Source: Candidatus Peribacteria bacterium | GTDB lineage: Bacteria > Patescibacteriota > Gracilibacteria > UBA1369 > LOWO2-01-FULL-3 | DNA: 46,449 nucleotides | Direction of reading: 5' to 3' | Assembly (NCBI GenBank): GCA_943356465.1 | Contig: CALREX010000003.1 | Coordinates: 1-46,449 of the forward strand | The notes under the pieces: model-generated | Told to the model about the DNA's origin: nothing | The model's input: the letters and a program-made list of their open reading frames with translations, nothing else | Databases searched by the model: none | Program-made: the position numbers and the translations under genes | Part shown: piece by piece, positions 35,563 through 44,159 of the stretch | How the letters are laid out: every line of letters starts with the position of its first letter | How positions within the stretch are numbered: position 1 is the stretch's first letter

Positions 35563-35593
35563 AAAAAGAGCCTCTCAATACGAGGCTCTTTTT
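35563..35593 (+). terminator. intrinsic terminator after the giant locus
   Basis: GAGCCTC (35568-35574) pairs with GAGGCTC (35582-35588) around a 7-nt loop, extended by an A-run and T-run on the two sides. It is the only classical Rho-independent terminator in the window. It would work in both directions. Confidence 0.9.
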
Positions 35594-35623
35594 GACATAT
35601 CTTTATAGTTTCTTCATTTTCTG

Positions 35624-35654
35624 TTTACACATAAACACATATTTAGATTATAAT
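35624..35654 (+). promoter_or_regulatory. predicted holA promoter
   Basis: TTTACA (35624-35629) and a consensus TATAAT (35649-35654) are separated by 19 bp, slightly long. The GTG start of holA lies 25 nt after the -10, with no Shine-Dalgarno sequence. The gap 35536-35679 otherwise holds only the terminator. Confidence 0.5.
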
Positions 35655-35679
35655 AGCCTTCCAATATAACTAAATAATC

Positions 35680-36771
35680 GTGGCAGAAACTACATCAACC
35701 GAACAAAAAGCCCAAATCTCTGTCTTCCTACTTTTTGGAGAAGACAATTTTTCCTCAAATCAGAGACTCAAAACTTGGCAAAACGGATTTATAAAAAAGT
35801 ATGGAGAAGACAGCAATATTGAGATATTAGACGGTGCAAAATTAGACCTAAAAAATTTCGAAACAGATCTACAGTCACTCCCCTTCTTATCAGAAAAAAA
35901 ACTTGTAATCATAAAAGATTTTTTAGAAGAAAGAAACGCCGAAGAACACAAACAGATGGCAAAAATAATAGAAAAAACTCCGGATTTCTGTGTCCTGTTT
36001 TTCTACGAAAACACAGGAATCACAAAAACATCATCCCTGTATAAGAAAATTGTACAGATTGGGAAAGCGGAAGAGTTTCCTACACTTTCCCCTCAAGAAA
36101 GTACGAAATGGATACTCTCAAAAGCTCAAAAAGATAATGATGGGATATTAAAAAATATAGAACAATCGACACAGACAACGACAATAAAAATTTCGGTCAA
36201 AATCTCACCATCAGCCGCCAGAGTATTGGCAGATAGAATTTCGGGGAGCCTTTGGTCTCTATCAAGCGAATATGAAAAACTCAAAACATACGCAAACGGA
36301 CAGGAAATAACCAAAGAAATGATTGAAGAATTGGTTTCTCCAAGTTTAACAGCATCAATTTTTCACTTAACAGATTTCATAGCAGAAAAAAAACAAAAAG
36401 AAGCAATAAGCATACTCCAAATACTCGAGGAATCAGACGGAGACATAGCAAAAATATTTTTCATGATCGTCAGGCACTTCAGATTACTTATTCAAGTTTT
36501 CGACATGAACCAAAGAAAAGAATCACATCAAACAATTGTAAAAAAACTTGGTTTACCGGTTTTCGTAGTTCCAAAAATGACATCACAATGCAGAAATTTT
36601 ACAGAAAAAGATCTTATTGAAATTTACAAAAAACTTCTTAAAATAGATACAGATTTCAAGACAGGACAAATAAAAACTTCATCTCAAGACAACAGTCATC
36701 ACAAACTCGCAATAGAAAAATTCATTATAGATTGCTGCAAGAAAAAAGAATTGTTAAAATCTACACCGTAA
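35680..36771 (+). CDS. holA: DNA polymerase III subunit delta
   Basis: The delta subunit opens the sliding clamp within the clamp loader. The 363-residue protein shows the family start (VFLLFGEDNFSSNQRLKTW), the truncated AAA+ fold (LPFLSEKKLVIIKDF) and the helical collar domain (FHLTDFIAEKKQKEAI, IFFMIVRHFRLLIQV). As in other delta subunits it lacks a Walker A motif. The start is GTG, because the first in-frame ATG is far too late for the conserved N-terminus. The stop lies in a weak hairpin before the TrmB-family gene. Confidence 0.9.
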   Translation: MAETTSTEQKAQISVFLLFGEDNFSSNQRLKTWQNGFIKKYGEDSNIEILDGAKLDLKNFETDLQSLPFLSEKKLVIIKDFLEERNAEEHKQMAKIIEKTPDFCVLFFYENTGITKTSSLYKKIVQIGKAEEFPTLSPQESTKWILSKAQKDNDGILKNIEQSTQTTTIKISVKISPSAARVLADRISGSLWSLSSEYEKLKTYANGQEITKEMIEELVSPSLTASIFHLTDFIAEKKQKEAISILQILEESDGDIAKIFFMIVRHFRLLIQVFDMNQRKESHQTIVKKLGLPVFVVPKMTSQCRNFTEKDLIEIYKKLLKIDTDFKTGQIKTSSQDNSHHKLAIEKFIIDCCKKKELLKSTP

Positions 36772-36786
36772 ATCTGTCGTAGATTT
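36770..36786 (+). promoter_or_regulatory. weak A+T hairpin between holA and the TrmB-family gene
   Basis: AAATCT (36770-36775) pairs with AGATTT (36781-36786) around GTCGT and runs into a short T-run. It includes part of the holA stop codon. It may be a weak terminator or an operator for the regulator 23 nt downstream. Confidence 0.3.
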
Positions 36787-36808
36787 TTACAACATAAATC
36801 CGCATACA

Positions 36809-37696
36809 ATGGAAAAAGAGCTTATCCAAATCCTTATAAGCCTCGGGCTTACAGATAAAGAATCGAAAGTTTATCTTGCAGCAACGGAAACAGGAACATC
36901 ACCGGTTTCACAAATCGCACAAAAAGCAGGGATAAACAGAGTTACTACATATGATATTTTGGAAAAATTAAAACAACGCGGCTTAATAAGTCATTTCACA
37001 AAAAAACAAATCAAATATTTCAGCGCAACAAAGCCTGAAACGCTACTAGAAGAATTCGAAAAAAGAACAAATTCACTCAGAGTGGCACTCCCAAAACTAA
37101 AGAGACTGACAGGCGAAACAGCACATCCGAGAGTCAGATATTTCGAAGGACTTGAAGGAATCAAAGCAATTTATGCAGACACATTAACAAGCAAAACAGA
37201 GATTTTAAATTATTCAAATTCTCTGGAGATAAGAAAAAACTGGCCAAACTACGACAGCGAATATGTAGAAAAAAGAGCAAAAAAACAAATCTTTCTAAGA
37301 GGGATTTGTCAAAATGACGACTATGGCAAAAAAGTACATGAACTGGACCAAAAATACTTCCGTGAAATGCGCGTCCTTGATCCGTCGCAATTTGATTTCA
37401 CAAACGAAATAAATATTTATGACGACAAAGTAGCCATAATTTCATTTAAAGACGAACTCATCGGAATGATTTTAGAAAGCGCAGAAATCGCAAACAGCCA
37501 ACGTGCAATTTTTGACATGTGCTGGAAATTTGCAAAAATTTTGGGCGACATGAACAAAAAACAAAAAGCTCATGAAGTAGACGAAAAAGACATCAAACAT
37601 AAACTTCTCGAGCCAATCAAAAGCACAAAAAACCTGATTGCAGACAAAGAAGAAACTGCTGAGGAGATTTATAAAAAGAATCTGTCTTTGTTCTAG
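36809..37696 (+). CDS. TrmB-family transcriptional regulator
   Basis: The N-terminal 75 residues form a winged helix-turn-helix of the TrmB type (GLTDKESKVYLAATETGTSP, IAQKAGINRVTTYDILEKL, RGLISHF). A C-terminal effector domain follows (about 105-250, RVRYFEGLEGIKAIYADTL onwards), resembling those that bind sugars or other small ligands in archaea. The ligand and targets are unknown. The 295-residue length is typical. TrmB regulators are most common in archaea but also occur in candidate-phylum bacteria. The TAG stop borders a large inverted repeat shared with gatA's 3' end. Confidence 0.85.
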   Translation: MEKELIQILISLGLTDKESKVYLAATETGTSPVSQIAQKAGINRVTTYDILEKLKQRGLISHFTKKQIKYFSATKPETLLEEFEKRTNSLRVALPKLKRLTGETAHPRVRYFEGLEGIKAIYADTLTSKTEILNYSNSLEIRKNWPNYDSEYVEKRAKKQIFLRGICQNDDYGKKVHELDQKYFREMRVLDPSQFDFTNEINIYDDKVAIISFKDELIGMILESAEIANSQRAIFDMCWKFAKILGDMNKKQKAHEVDEKDIKHKLLEPIKSTKNLIADKEETAEEIYKKNLSLF

Positions 37697-37846
37697 AAAG
37701 GAAAAGAGAAAATATATTCGAAAAAATATTGCTAAAAAAGACGAGCATCATGATGCGAGTCTTCACGGAGGGCGTACATGTTAGCCCGAGTGATGCGCGA
37801 ATAGCGCTTTAGCTATTTTTGAGAATATATTTTCTCTTTTCCTTTC
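37696..37846. repeat. 151-bp palindromic element with perfect 24-bp arms
   Basis: The arms 37696-37719 and 37823-37846 are exact inverted copies. The 103-nt centre is clearly richer in G+C than its surroundings and holds further dyads. These are a 12-bp palindrome GCATCATGATGC (37745-37756), a GGGC/GCCC pair (37770-37773 with 37784-37787), and GCATCA with TGATGC (37791-37796). Imperfect pairing continues inward from the arms. It lies between convergent genes, 8 nt from the gatA stop, and could be a bidirectional terminator, a structured RNA or a miniature mobile element. Confidence 0.75.
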
Positions 37847-37854
37847 TTATCCAA

Positions 37855-39300
37855 CTACGCCTGAACCTTTTCCACGCTATCACCCACGGTAAAACATCTT
37901 CCCTCTTCAAATTGTGGAGCGATGATCTGTAGACCGATTGGAAGACCTTCTTTAGACATTCCGGCAGGCACAGCCAAACTTGGGACACCAGCCGCACTTG
38001 CAGGAATAGTCAACACATCCGCCATATACATCGCAAGCGGGTTATCAACAAGTTCCCCAACCTTAAACGCAGGAATTGGGCTTACCGGAGCGATCAAAAC
38101 GTCAACCTCCTTAAAAGCTTTTTCAAAATCTTTAATAATCAAAGTACGAACTTTCTGAGCTTTTTTGTAATAAGCATCGTAATAACCGGCAGACAAAACA
38201 TAAGTTCCGATCATAATTCTACGCTTGATTTCACTTCCAAAACCCTCACCACGAGCAGCAAAATAATATTCAACTAAATCCTTTGAAGCAGTCTTAGAAG
38301 GCTTTTTTCCATATCTTATACCGTCAAATCTTTCCAAATTTGCAGAAAGTTCTGCAGGCATCATTACATAATAAGCCGCAACCGCATATTTCGTCATTGG
38401 CAACGAAACTTCAACCACTTTCGCTCCTTCTTTTTTAAGTTTTTCCACAACTTCCATCACTTTATCAGCAACTTCTTTATCAATCCCCTCCCCAAAATAC
38501 TCTTTTGGAATACCTATCCTAAGCCCTTTCACGCCTTTTCTCAAAAATGAAGTATAATCCGGAACTTCTATATCCGGAGTCGTAGAATCTTTTTTGTCTT
38601 TTCCAGCAGTTACATTTAAAACAATAGCAGCATCTTCTACATTTTTAGCAAAATGCCCCACCGTATCCCAACTGGAAGCCATCGCAGTAATTCCACTTCT
38701 AGAAACACGACCATAAGTAACCTTAAGTCCTGTAACTCCACAAAAACTTGCAGGCTGACGAATCGAACCTCCGGTATCACTTCCCATGGCATAGATACAC
38801 ATATCAGCAGATGTTGCCGCAGCGCTTCCTCCGGACGTTCCTCCAGCAACTCTCGAAAGATCATAAGGATTTCTGGTAGCACCAAAACACGAATGTTCAG
38901 TACTTCCTCCACATGCAAACTCGTCCATATTTGTCTTTCCAACCATTATCATTCCGGCATCCCTAAGCCTTTTTATGACACTAGCATCATAAGGCGGAAC
39001 AAAATCTTTCAAAAAAGGAGAACAACAAGTAGTTTTTACACCACGTGTATTAAAATTATCTTTAACTCCACAAGGAATTCCCATAAGTGGTCCTAAATCC
39101 TCGCCTTTCTTAAACCTCTTATCCATTTCTTTTGCCTCAGCTAAGGCCATTTTTTCATCTACAAAAACATACGCATTCAAATCTTTATTCTTGGCAGAAA
39201 TTTCCGCCAAACAATCTTTCATCAAATCCTCACAAGAGAATTTCCCTTCCCTAAGCCCTTTTCCGGCCTCACGAATTGTAAGTTTATTTAATCCCGCCAT
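37855..39300 (-). CDS. gatA: aspartyl/glutamyl-tRNA amidotransferase subunit A
   Basis: GatA is the amidase that frees ammonia from glutamine so that GatCAB can convert misacylated Glu-tRNA-Gln (and often Asp-tRNA-Asn) to the correct form. The 481 residues carry the amidase signature with Lys80 (GVKDNF), the cis-Ser region GGTSGGSAAA and the nucleophile Ser179 (GSDTGGSIRQPAS). The gene starts 5 nt after gatC. gatB is not in this window. It ends in TAG, 8 nt from the large palindrome. Confidence 0.96.
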   Translation of the reverse strand: MAGLNKLTIREAGKGLREGKFSCEDLMKDCLAEISAKNKDLNAYVFVDEKMALAEAKEMDKRFKKGEDLGPLMGIPCGVKDNFNTRGVKTTCCSPFLKDFVPPYDASVIKRLRDAGMIMVGKTNMDEFACGGSTEHSCFGATRNPYDLSRVAGGTSGGSAAATSADMCIYAMGSDTGGSIRQPASFCGVTGLKVTYGRVSRSGITAMASSWDTVGHFAKNVEDAAIVLNVTAGKDKKDSTTPDIEVPDYTSFLRKGVKGLRIGIPKEYFGEGIDKEVADKVMEVVEKLKKEGAKVVEVSLPMTKYAVAAYYVMMPAELSANLERFDGIRYGKKPSKTASKDLVEYYFAARGEGFGSEIKRRIMIGTYVLSAGYYDAYYKKAQKVRTLIIKDFEKAFKEVDVLIAPVSPIPAFKVGELVDNPLAMYMADVLTIPASAAGVPSLAVPAGMSKEGLPIGLQIIAPQFEEGRCFTVGDSVEKVQA

Positions 39301-39305
39301 AAAAT

Positions 39306-39596
39306 TTATTTAATTGCGTGCATCACTTTCACTTGATTATTGTCGATTTCAAGCTCACTACAAGCCAAAAGCTCCTCTCTCGTAGCTTCACTTTTAACAA
39401 CCTCATCCTTTCTTAGAACATTTTTAAGCCCTGTTACCTGACTGGTAATTTCAACTCCATCCGTATCAACCTCCTTCAAAATATCGACATACTCAAGAAC
39501 TCCGGATAATTGTCCGGAAAATTTTTTAACCTCTTCGTCGCTTAATTTAAGCCTTGCAAGTTTTGCTACATGCCTGACCTGCTCTTCTGTTAACAT
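39306..39596 (-). CDS. gatC: aspartyl/glutamyl-tRNA amidotransferase subunit C
   Basis: GatC is the small subunit that stabilises the GatA-GatB complex. The 96-residue product begins with the typical MLTEEQVRHVAKLARLKLS and continues through QLSGVLEYVDILKEVDTDGV and LRKDEV. It is followed by gatA after 5 nt. A -10-like hexamer ends 6 nt before the ATG, so the mRNA is probably leaderless. Confidence 0.93.
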   Translation of the reverse strand: MLTEEQVRHVAKLARLKLSDEEVKKFSGQLSGVLEYVDILKEVDTDGVEITSQVTGLKNVLRKDEVVKSEATREELLACSELEIDNNQVKVMHAIK

Positions 39597-39602
39597 GCCA
39601 AA

Positions 39603-39631
39603 ACTCTACAAAAAAAGTAGCCAAAAAGCAA
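39603..39631 (-). promoter_or_regulatory. gatC promoter, predicted leaderless
   Basis: On the minus strand TTGCTT (39631-39626), a 17-bp spacer and TAGAGT (39608-39603) end 6 nt before the gatC ATG. The divergent gap is only 57-60 bp. A TAAAAT at 39641-39646 may serve the + strand gene. Confidence 0.4.
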
Positions 39632-39656
39632 GAACTAAGCTAAAATTCCCTCATTG

Positions 39657-39977
39657 ATGCCACAAACAAAAATGAACACATTCCTAAATATAAAAAAAGT
39701 CTCCCTCATATTCTTTATTGCAATAGGACTAATACATATCGGATCAAGCATGCTGATCGCAAATAATGTCTTTCCCCAAATAAGTTATATCATAAACAAA
39801 ACAATGGAAATTCCATTCATCCTGACAGGAATGACTTACGGATTTTCCTCTTTAAGAATTTCCATGTTTGATCAGGAAAATCCACACAAAATACTGGACA
39901 TTTTCCTGATATCATTGATAATAATCGTCCTGATCTCATTAGTAGTCATAAATCTCGCAATTAAGACAATTGTATAA
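39657..39977 (+). CDS. small membrane protein, three helices
   Basis: 106 residues, not recognised. Three hydrophobic helices are visible: after IKKVSLIFFIAIGLIHIG, a weaker middle one (FILTGMTYGFSSL), and LDIFLISLIIIVLISLVVI at the C-terminus. An in-frame TTG directly precedes the ATG. TAAAAT at 39641-39646 lies 7-10 nt upstream, again suggesting little or no leader. It is followed after 11 nt by the RibL-like gene, so the two are probably co-transcribed. Confidence 0.6.
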   Translation: MPQTKMNTFLNIKKVSLIFFIAIGLIHIGSSMLIANNVFPQISYIINKTMEIPFILTGMTYGFSSLRISMFDQENPHKILDIFLISLIIIVLISLVVINLAIKTIV

Positions 39978-39988
39978 ACTTAAAGAAA

Positions 39989-40465
39989 ATGACGAACGAA
40001 AAAAATAAAAAATTGGTAATGGTATTCGGGACATTTGATTACTTGCATGCCGGTCATGAAAATCTATTTTCACAAGCACGCGAACTGGGAGATGAAATCA
40101 TAGCTGTAATAGCACGCGACAAGACAGTAAAGACTATAAAAGGCGCACTTCCGGACCATAACGAAAAAGAGAGAATGAAAGCACTTGAAGAAACTGCGTG
40201 GGCAAACAAAGTGATTTTAGGCGACATAAAAGACAAAACAACAGGCATCAGAAATTACAAACCTGATATCATAGCCCTTGGATATGATCAATTTGCTTTC
40301 ACATACTTGCTCGACAAAATGATTATAGAATTAAAACTTCAAACAAAAATCATAAGGCTAAAGCCATATCGTCCTGATATGTACAAATCTTCAATAATTA
40401 AATATAATCTAAACAGTGTAAATCAACCTCATGAAACAAACACCCTCATCACTCAACCTGATTAA
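39989..40465 (+). CDS. RibL-like nucleotidyltransferase (probable FAD synthetase)
   Basis: This 158-residue nucleotidyltransferase of the cytidylyltransferase-like superfamily has VFGTFDYLHAGHENLF (HxGH at 20-23), ARDKTVKTIKG (42-52), KERMKALEE and KPDIIALGYDQ. The ARD-TV-KG and PDIIALG-DQ motifs match archaeal RibL, which adenylylates FMN to FAD, better than the TagD glycerol-3-phosphate type (which typically has STDEFN). Because the riboflavin kinase here lacks its adenylyltransferase half, this enzyme is a good candidate for the missing step; this is inference. Its last 35 nt overlap ftsX. Confidence 0.75.
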   Translation: MTNEKNKKLVMVFGTFDYLHAGHENLFSQARELGDEIIAVIARDKTVKTIKGALPDHNEKERMKALEETAWANKVILGDIKDKTTGIRNYKPDIIALGYDQFAFTYLLDKMIIELKLQTKIIRLKPYRPDMYKSSIIKYNLNSVNQPHETNTLITQPD

Positions 40466-41354
40466 ACGCGGGCTTTCCCTCGCAATTTCCAATGTATGGA
40501 GAAATAAATTTTTATCAGTAGCCACAATATTTGTAATGGCGGTAATTTTACTTATATTCAACACTATTTTACTTGTAAACTTCATTTCAAAAGACGCACT
40601 CACAGACCTGAATAGAAAAATAGATATCGTCGCATATATCAAGGAAAGTACAACATATGAACAATCGGTTTCAATAATAAACGATTTAAAAAGTGTTGAA
40701 GGAGTTCAGAGCGCAATCTATTTTTCAAAAGACGATGCACTCAAACAAATCAACAAATTACATCCTGACATCTCAAATGCATTTGAAAAATACAGCCTTG
40801 GAAATCCGCTTCCTGCAAGCATAAATATAAAGACAATACATCCGAAATATTACGAGAGTGTAACAAAATTTTTGTCACAGGAAAAATACAAACAATACCT
40901 TTCAAATTTTGAATCAAGCAGCGCGGAAAACACATCACTCATCACAAGCGCAGCACAAAATCTGGTAAAAATCACAAATTTTGCAGGACAAATAATATTT
41001 TGGCTTATAACAATTTTTATAGTCGGAGGCTCACTCATAATCTTAAACGCAATACAAATCACAATTTTCAATCGTAAAAAAGAAATAGAAGTCATGAATC
41101 TTGTAGGAGCATCCCACTCATTCATAAGACTCCCATACATCATGGAAAGCATAATTTACGGCCTTCTCGCAATTATTTTAAGCATGGGAATGTTCGCAGT
41201 AATTACACAAAAAATAGACATATCATCATACGGAATTTCCACGACATTTGAAAATATTCAAATTATAAAAATAATCGCAGGAGAAATTCTTGCTACAATT
41301 ATTTTAAGCACAATCAGTTCTTTAATCGCAGTACACGAATACCTAAATCAGTAA
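40431..41354 (+). CDS. ftsX: cell division protein FtsX
   Basis: FtsX is the membrane half of the FtsEX ABC-type complex that relays signals to peptidoglycan hydrolases at division. The 307 residues have the family layout. A cytoplasmic N-terminus with NVWRNKFLSVATIFVMAVI enters TM1. A large outside domain follows (about 55-180, DIVAYIKESTTYEQ onwards). Three more TM helices come after it, with FNRKKEIEVMNLVGAS between TM2 and TM3. FtsE is not adjacent here. The start overlaps the RibL-like gene by 35 nt and the end runs into recO. Confidence 0.9.
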   Translation: MKQTPSSLNLIKRGLSLAISNVWRNKFLSVATIFVMAVILLIFNTILLVNFISKDALTDLNRKIDIVAYIKESTTYEQSVSIINDLKSVEGVQSAIYFSKDDALKQINKLHPDISNAFEKYSLGNPLPASINIKTIHPKYYESVTKFLSQEKYKQYLSNFESSSAENTSLITSAAQNLVKITNFAGQIIFWLITIFIVGGSLIILNAIQITIFNRKKEIEVMNLVGASHSFIRLPYIMESIIYGLLAIILSMGMFAVITQKIDISSYGISTTFENIQIIKIIAGEILATIILSTISSLIAVHEYLNQ

Positions 41355-41407
41355 CAACAAAATGCATAATTTTAGGACACAAGAATGTCGGCGAATCCGA
41401 TAGGCTT

Positions 41408-41941
41408 GTGTATTTATACTCGGAAGAATTGGGAAAAATAAAAGCATACGCAAAAGGAGGAAGAAAAATTCTAAGCAAATTTGTAGGACACATAGAAACA
41501 CTAAACATCGCAGAGGTATCGCTTTATTTCGGACCACAAAAAATAATTATCACAGAAATTTCAAGCAATGAGACACTATTGAAAAAAGCGGTGAAACTCG
41601 AAACCTTGCAAAGTGCACTTAAAATTGCGGAGATAAGCAACGCAATGCTTCTTGAAGAACAAAAATACGAAAACCTCATCGGTTTAATGAAAAAAGCAAT
41701 AATGCATTTAATAACATCAACAAAACCTCATCTTATTTACACAGCATTCGCGATAAAACTAATGGATAAACTCGGAATCGTTCCTGATTTCAAAGCAAGC
41801 GTTATGTCGATTTCGGAAAAATACATGAAATTTTTCGAATTCATAAAAGCAAAAACTTTCACAGAAATAGAGAAAATCAAGACAACAAAAGAAGAAGATG
41901 TTTATATTTCAAAATATCTAAACAAGTTATTGGATTTTTAA
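41408..41941 (+). CDS. recO: DNA repair protein RecO, true start probably upstream
   Basis: RecO helps load RecA on single-stranded DNA with RecR. From the first canonical start (GTG 41408) the product has 177 residues. It shows the end of the N-terminal OB fold (EELGKIKAYAKGGRK) and a helical C-terminal part; no zinc Cys cluster is seen. The open frame upstream (41354-41407) encodes TKCIILGHKNVGESDRLV, the conserved RecO beginning, so 41408 is too late. No ATG, GTG or TTG lies in frame nearby. An ATA at 41339 or an ATT at 41369, or a one-base error near ATG 41362, would explain it. The stop overlaps relA's stop on the other strand. Confidence 0.82.
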   Translation: MYLYSEELGKIKAYAKGGRKILSKFVGHIETLNIAEVSLYFGPQKIIITEISSNETLLKKAVKLETLQSALKIAEISNAMLLEEQKYENLIGLMKKAIMHLITSTKPHLIYTAFAIKLMDKLGIVPDFKASVMSISEKYMKFFEFIKAKTFTEIEKIKTTKEEDVYISKYLNKLLDF

Positions 41942-44130
41942 GTTTTCTTAAAACCAAGCTTTCTTCTCACTTGCGATCCGGGTAAATATCGACCACCTCT
42001 TTCAGCTCTGGAAACTTTCATTATGCCGTCGATACTTTCAAGCTCATCCATAATTACGTCAAATTTATTCAAATCATCCATCTCAAGCAAAAAATAATCT
42101 TCATAAAGCCCGCAATCTTTTAGCTCCTTAAGCTGAATATCTTTTATAATAACTTTTTGCTTCGCAATAAACGCTGTAATTTCATTCATAATTCCAAGTC
42201 TTGGCATCACCATAAGCTTTATACCAACAAGATATTTTGGCGAATCATCAGAAACATTTTTAAAACGAGCCGCAACAAATCTATCATAATTAAGAGAACC
42301 TATCGTTTTACAATCCATTCTATGAACAGTTACACAATTCCCACGTGTAACATAACCAATAATATTATCTCCAAACTTCGGGACACAACATGAGGCAAAT
42401 TTTATAGGAAGACCTTCTTCTCCACCAATTAGAACTTGTTTTTCAATCACAACGCTTCCAGCAAGATCTCCATTTTTTCGCCTTTTAGAAGGCTTGGCAG
42501 GCATAATTACAGAATGTACAACAGCCTCCTCATAAGGATAAATTTTCTTAACAACATCGTGAGCAAATTTTCCACCCCTTCCTATTTCTTCAATAAAACT
42601 TTCTCTTTCAGCTAAAGTAAGATTTTTCCCGAGATATTTTTTCAAAATAGTATAATTTTGATCAAGCAAAGGCTTACCGATTCTTTCAAGATGATTATTC
42701 AAAAGATCACGTCCAAGCTTTATATTATTATCGCTGTTTAAAGAGCTAAAATAAGCCTTTATTCTGTTTTTGGCAAAACCACTTTTCACTATAGAAAGCC
42801 ACTGAAGTTTTGGCACACCGTCAGCCCTAGTGATAATTTCAACAACTTCACCATTTTTAAGCTCATAATCCAAAGGAACAATTTTACCATCAGCTTTAGC
42901 CATCACACACCTATTTCCAATATCAGTATGAACACTATATGCAAAATCAAGAGGCGTCGATCCAGCAGGCAAATCACGAACTTCACCGCGAGGAGTAAGC
43001 ACAAATATTTTATCTTTAAAGACATCTAGATCGTTTAATCCTTCACGAATATCAGAAATTCCTCTAATCCAATCGCAGTGGGCTTTAAGAGCAAGACTAT
43101 TTGAAGCAACTCCATTCTCTTTATAAAACCAATGAGCGGCAATTCCAAATTCACTGTCCATATGCATATTTTCATCTCTTATTTGTATTTCAACAGGTTG
43201 ATCCATATCCTTTGGTGCAAGCCCCAAAACAACAGTATGCAAACTCTTGTATCCATTAGATTTCGGCACAGCGATATAATCTTTAAATCTTCTTGTTACA
43301 GGCCTCCATTCACTATGAATAAGCCCAAGTGCAGAATAAAGATGATCCACCTGCGGATTTCCAAGCACATCTTTTTTCTCGGGCAAAACAATTCTAATGG
43401 CAAAAACATCGTACAAATCATCGGGAGAACTTAAGCCCTTTTTCTTCAATTTTTTATAAATACTATGCACACCTTTAATTCTCCCTGAAATGTCAACAAC
43501 AATTCCACGATTTGCAAAAAAGTCAGTAAGTCTGCGGGTAATCCAAGCTATAGAAATTTCACAGCTCTTTTTAAGAGCCTTTAATTTTCCGGCAATATCC
43601 TTATATTCTTTAGAATCGGTATATTTAAAAGAAAGATCTTCAAGCTCTGTTTTAAGACTGTAAATACCAAGTCTATCAGCAATCGGAACATACAAATCAA
43701 GCGTTTCTTTGGCAAACAAAACATCGTCCGACACCTCGTGAAAATGTTGAAGTTTATTCAGCCTGCAAACTAAACTCATCAAAACAACTCTTATATCTTT
43801 TGCCATAGTCAAAAACATCTTTCTCAAAACCTCAAGCTTGGAAGTACGATCATTTTCTCCATAACTCAATGCTTCTATCTTGGTAACAGCACGCACAAGA
43901 TCCATTACAGCCTTTCCAAAAAACTCCTCAATTTGTTTTTCTGTTAAAATTTTTCTGGAAAAAAGATCTTTTACAAGCAAAGCAATAGCCGTATCCTCAT
44001 CAGGATTCATTGGCATCAAAATATCCAAAGCTTTTATACAACAAGAATCGTGTTCTTTCGCAATAGAAAGGGCACGACTAAACCTTTCGGAATCAAACAA
44101 TTTCGCTTTTTTTGAAATTTTTTGAGACAT
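41938..44130 (-). CDS. relA: RelA/SpoT-family ppGpp synthetase with degenerate hydrolase domain
   Basis: Long RSH proteins make and degrade (p)ppGpp in the stringent response. The 730 residues show the N-terminal HD region (about 20-190) and the synthetase (GRIKGVHSIYKKL, FKDYIAVPKSNGYKSLHTVV, EIQIRDENMHMDSEFGIAAH). A TGS domain (FVLTPRGEVRDLPAGSTPLD) and a C-terminal ACT-like domain follow. The HD metal motif is lost: where Rel has LLHDVVED this protein has LLVKDLFSR (51-59), and the ADRLHN motif is VCRLNK (121-126). The synthetase motifs look intact. I therefore call it synthetase-only, like E. coli RelA. It lies 45 nt after the acidic membrane protein gene. Confidence 0.9.
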   Translation of the reverse strand: MSQKISKKAKLFDSERFSRALSIAKEHDSCCIKALDILMPMNPDEDTAIALLVKDLFSRKILTEKQIEEFFGKAVMDLVRAVTKIEALSYGENDRTSKLEVLRKMFLTMAKDIRVVLMSLVCRLNKLQHFHEVSDDVLFAKETLDLYVPIADRLGIYSLKTELEDLSFKYTDSKEYKDIAGKLKALKKSCEISIAWITRRLTDFFANRGIVVDISGRIKGVHSIYKKLKKKGLSSPDDLYDVFAIRIVLPEKKDVLGNPQVDHLYSALGLIHSEWRPVTRRFKDYIAVPKSNGYKSLHTVVLGLAPKDMDQPVEIQIRDENMHMDSEFGIAAHWFYKENGVASNSLALKAHCDWIRGISDIREGLNDLDVFKDKIFVLTPRGEVRDLPAGSTPLDFAYSVHTDIGNRCVMAKADGKIVPLDYELKNGEVVEIITRADGVPKLQWLSIVKSGFAKNRIKAYFSSLNSDNNIKLGRDLLNNHLERIGKPLLDQNYTILKKYLGKNLTLAERESFIEEIGRGGKFAHDVVKKIYPYEEAVVHSVIMPAKPSKRRKNGDLAGSVVIEKQVLIGGEEGLPIKFASCCVPKFGDNIIGYVTRGNCVTVHRMDCKTIGSLNYDRFVAARFKNVSDDSPKYLVGIKLMVMPRLGIMNEITAFIAKQKVIIKDIQLKELKDCGLYEDYFLLEMDDLNKFDVIMDELESIDGIMKVSRAERGGRYLPGSQVRRKLGFKKT

Positions 44131-44159
44131 ACCCTACTCAAGAATAAATACCCGAGCCA

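Noticed and set aside
37720-37822. tRNA or tmRNA in the structured core of the palindromic element
   Set aside because: No T-arm consensus, no acceptor stem with CCA and no cloverleaf arrangement could be found on either strand.
37696-37846. Insertion sequence with a transposase
   Set aside because: There is no coding capacity between the arms and no clear target-site duplication; at most it is a non-autonomous element.
37809-37997. Short minus-strand open frame reaching into the palindromic element
   Set aside because: It overlaps the 3' end of gatA out of frame and has no similarity to anything I recognise.
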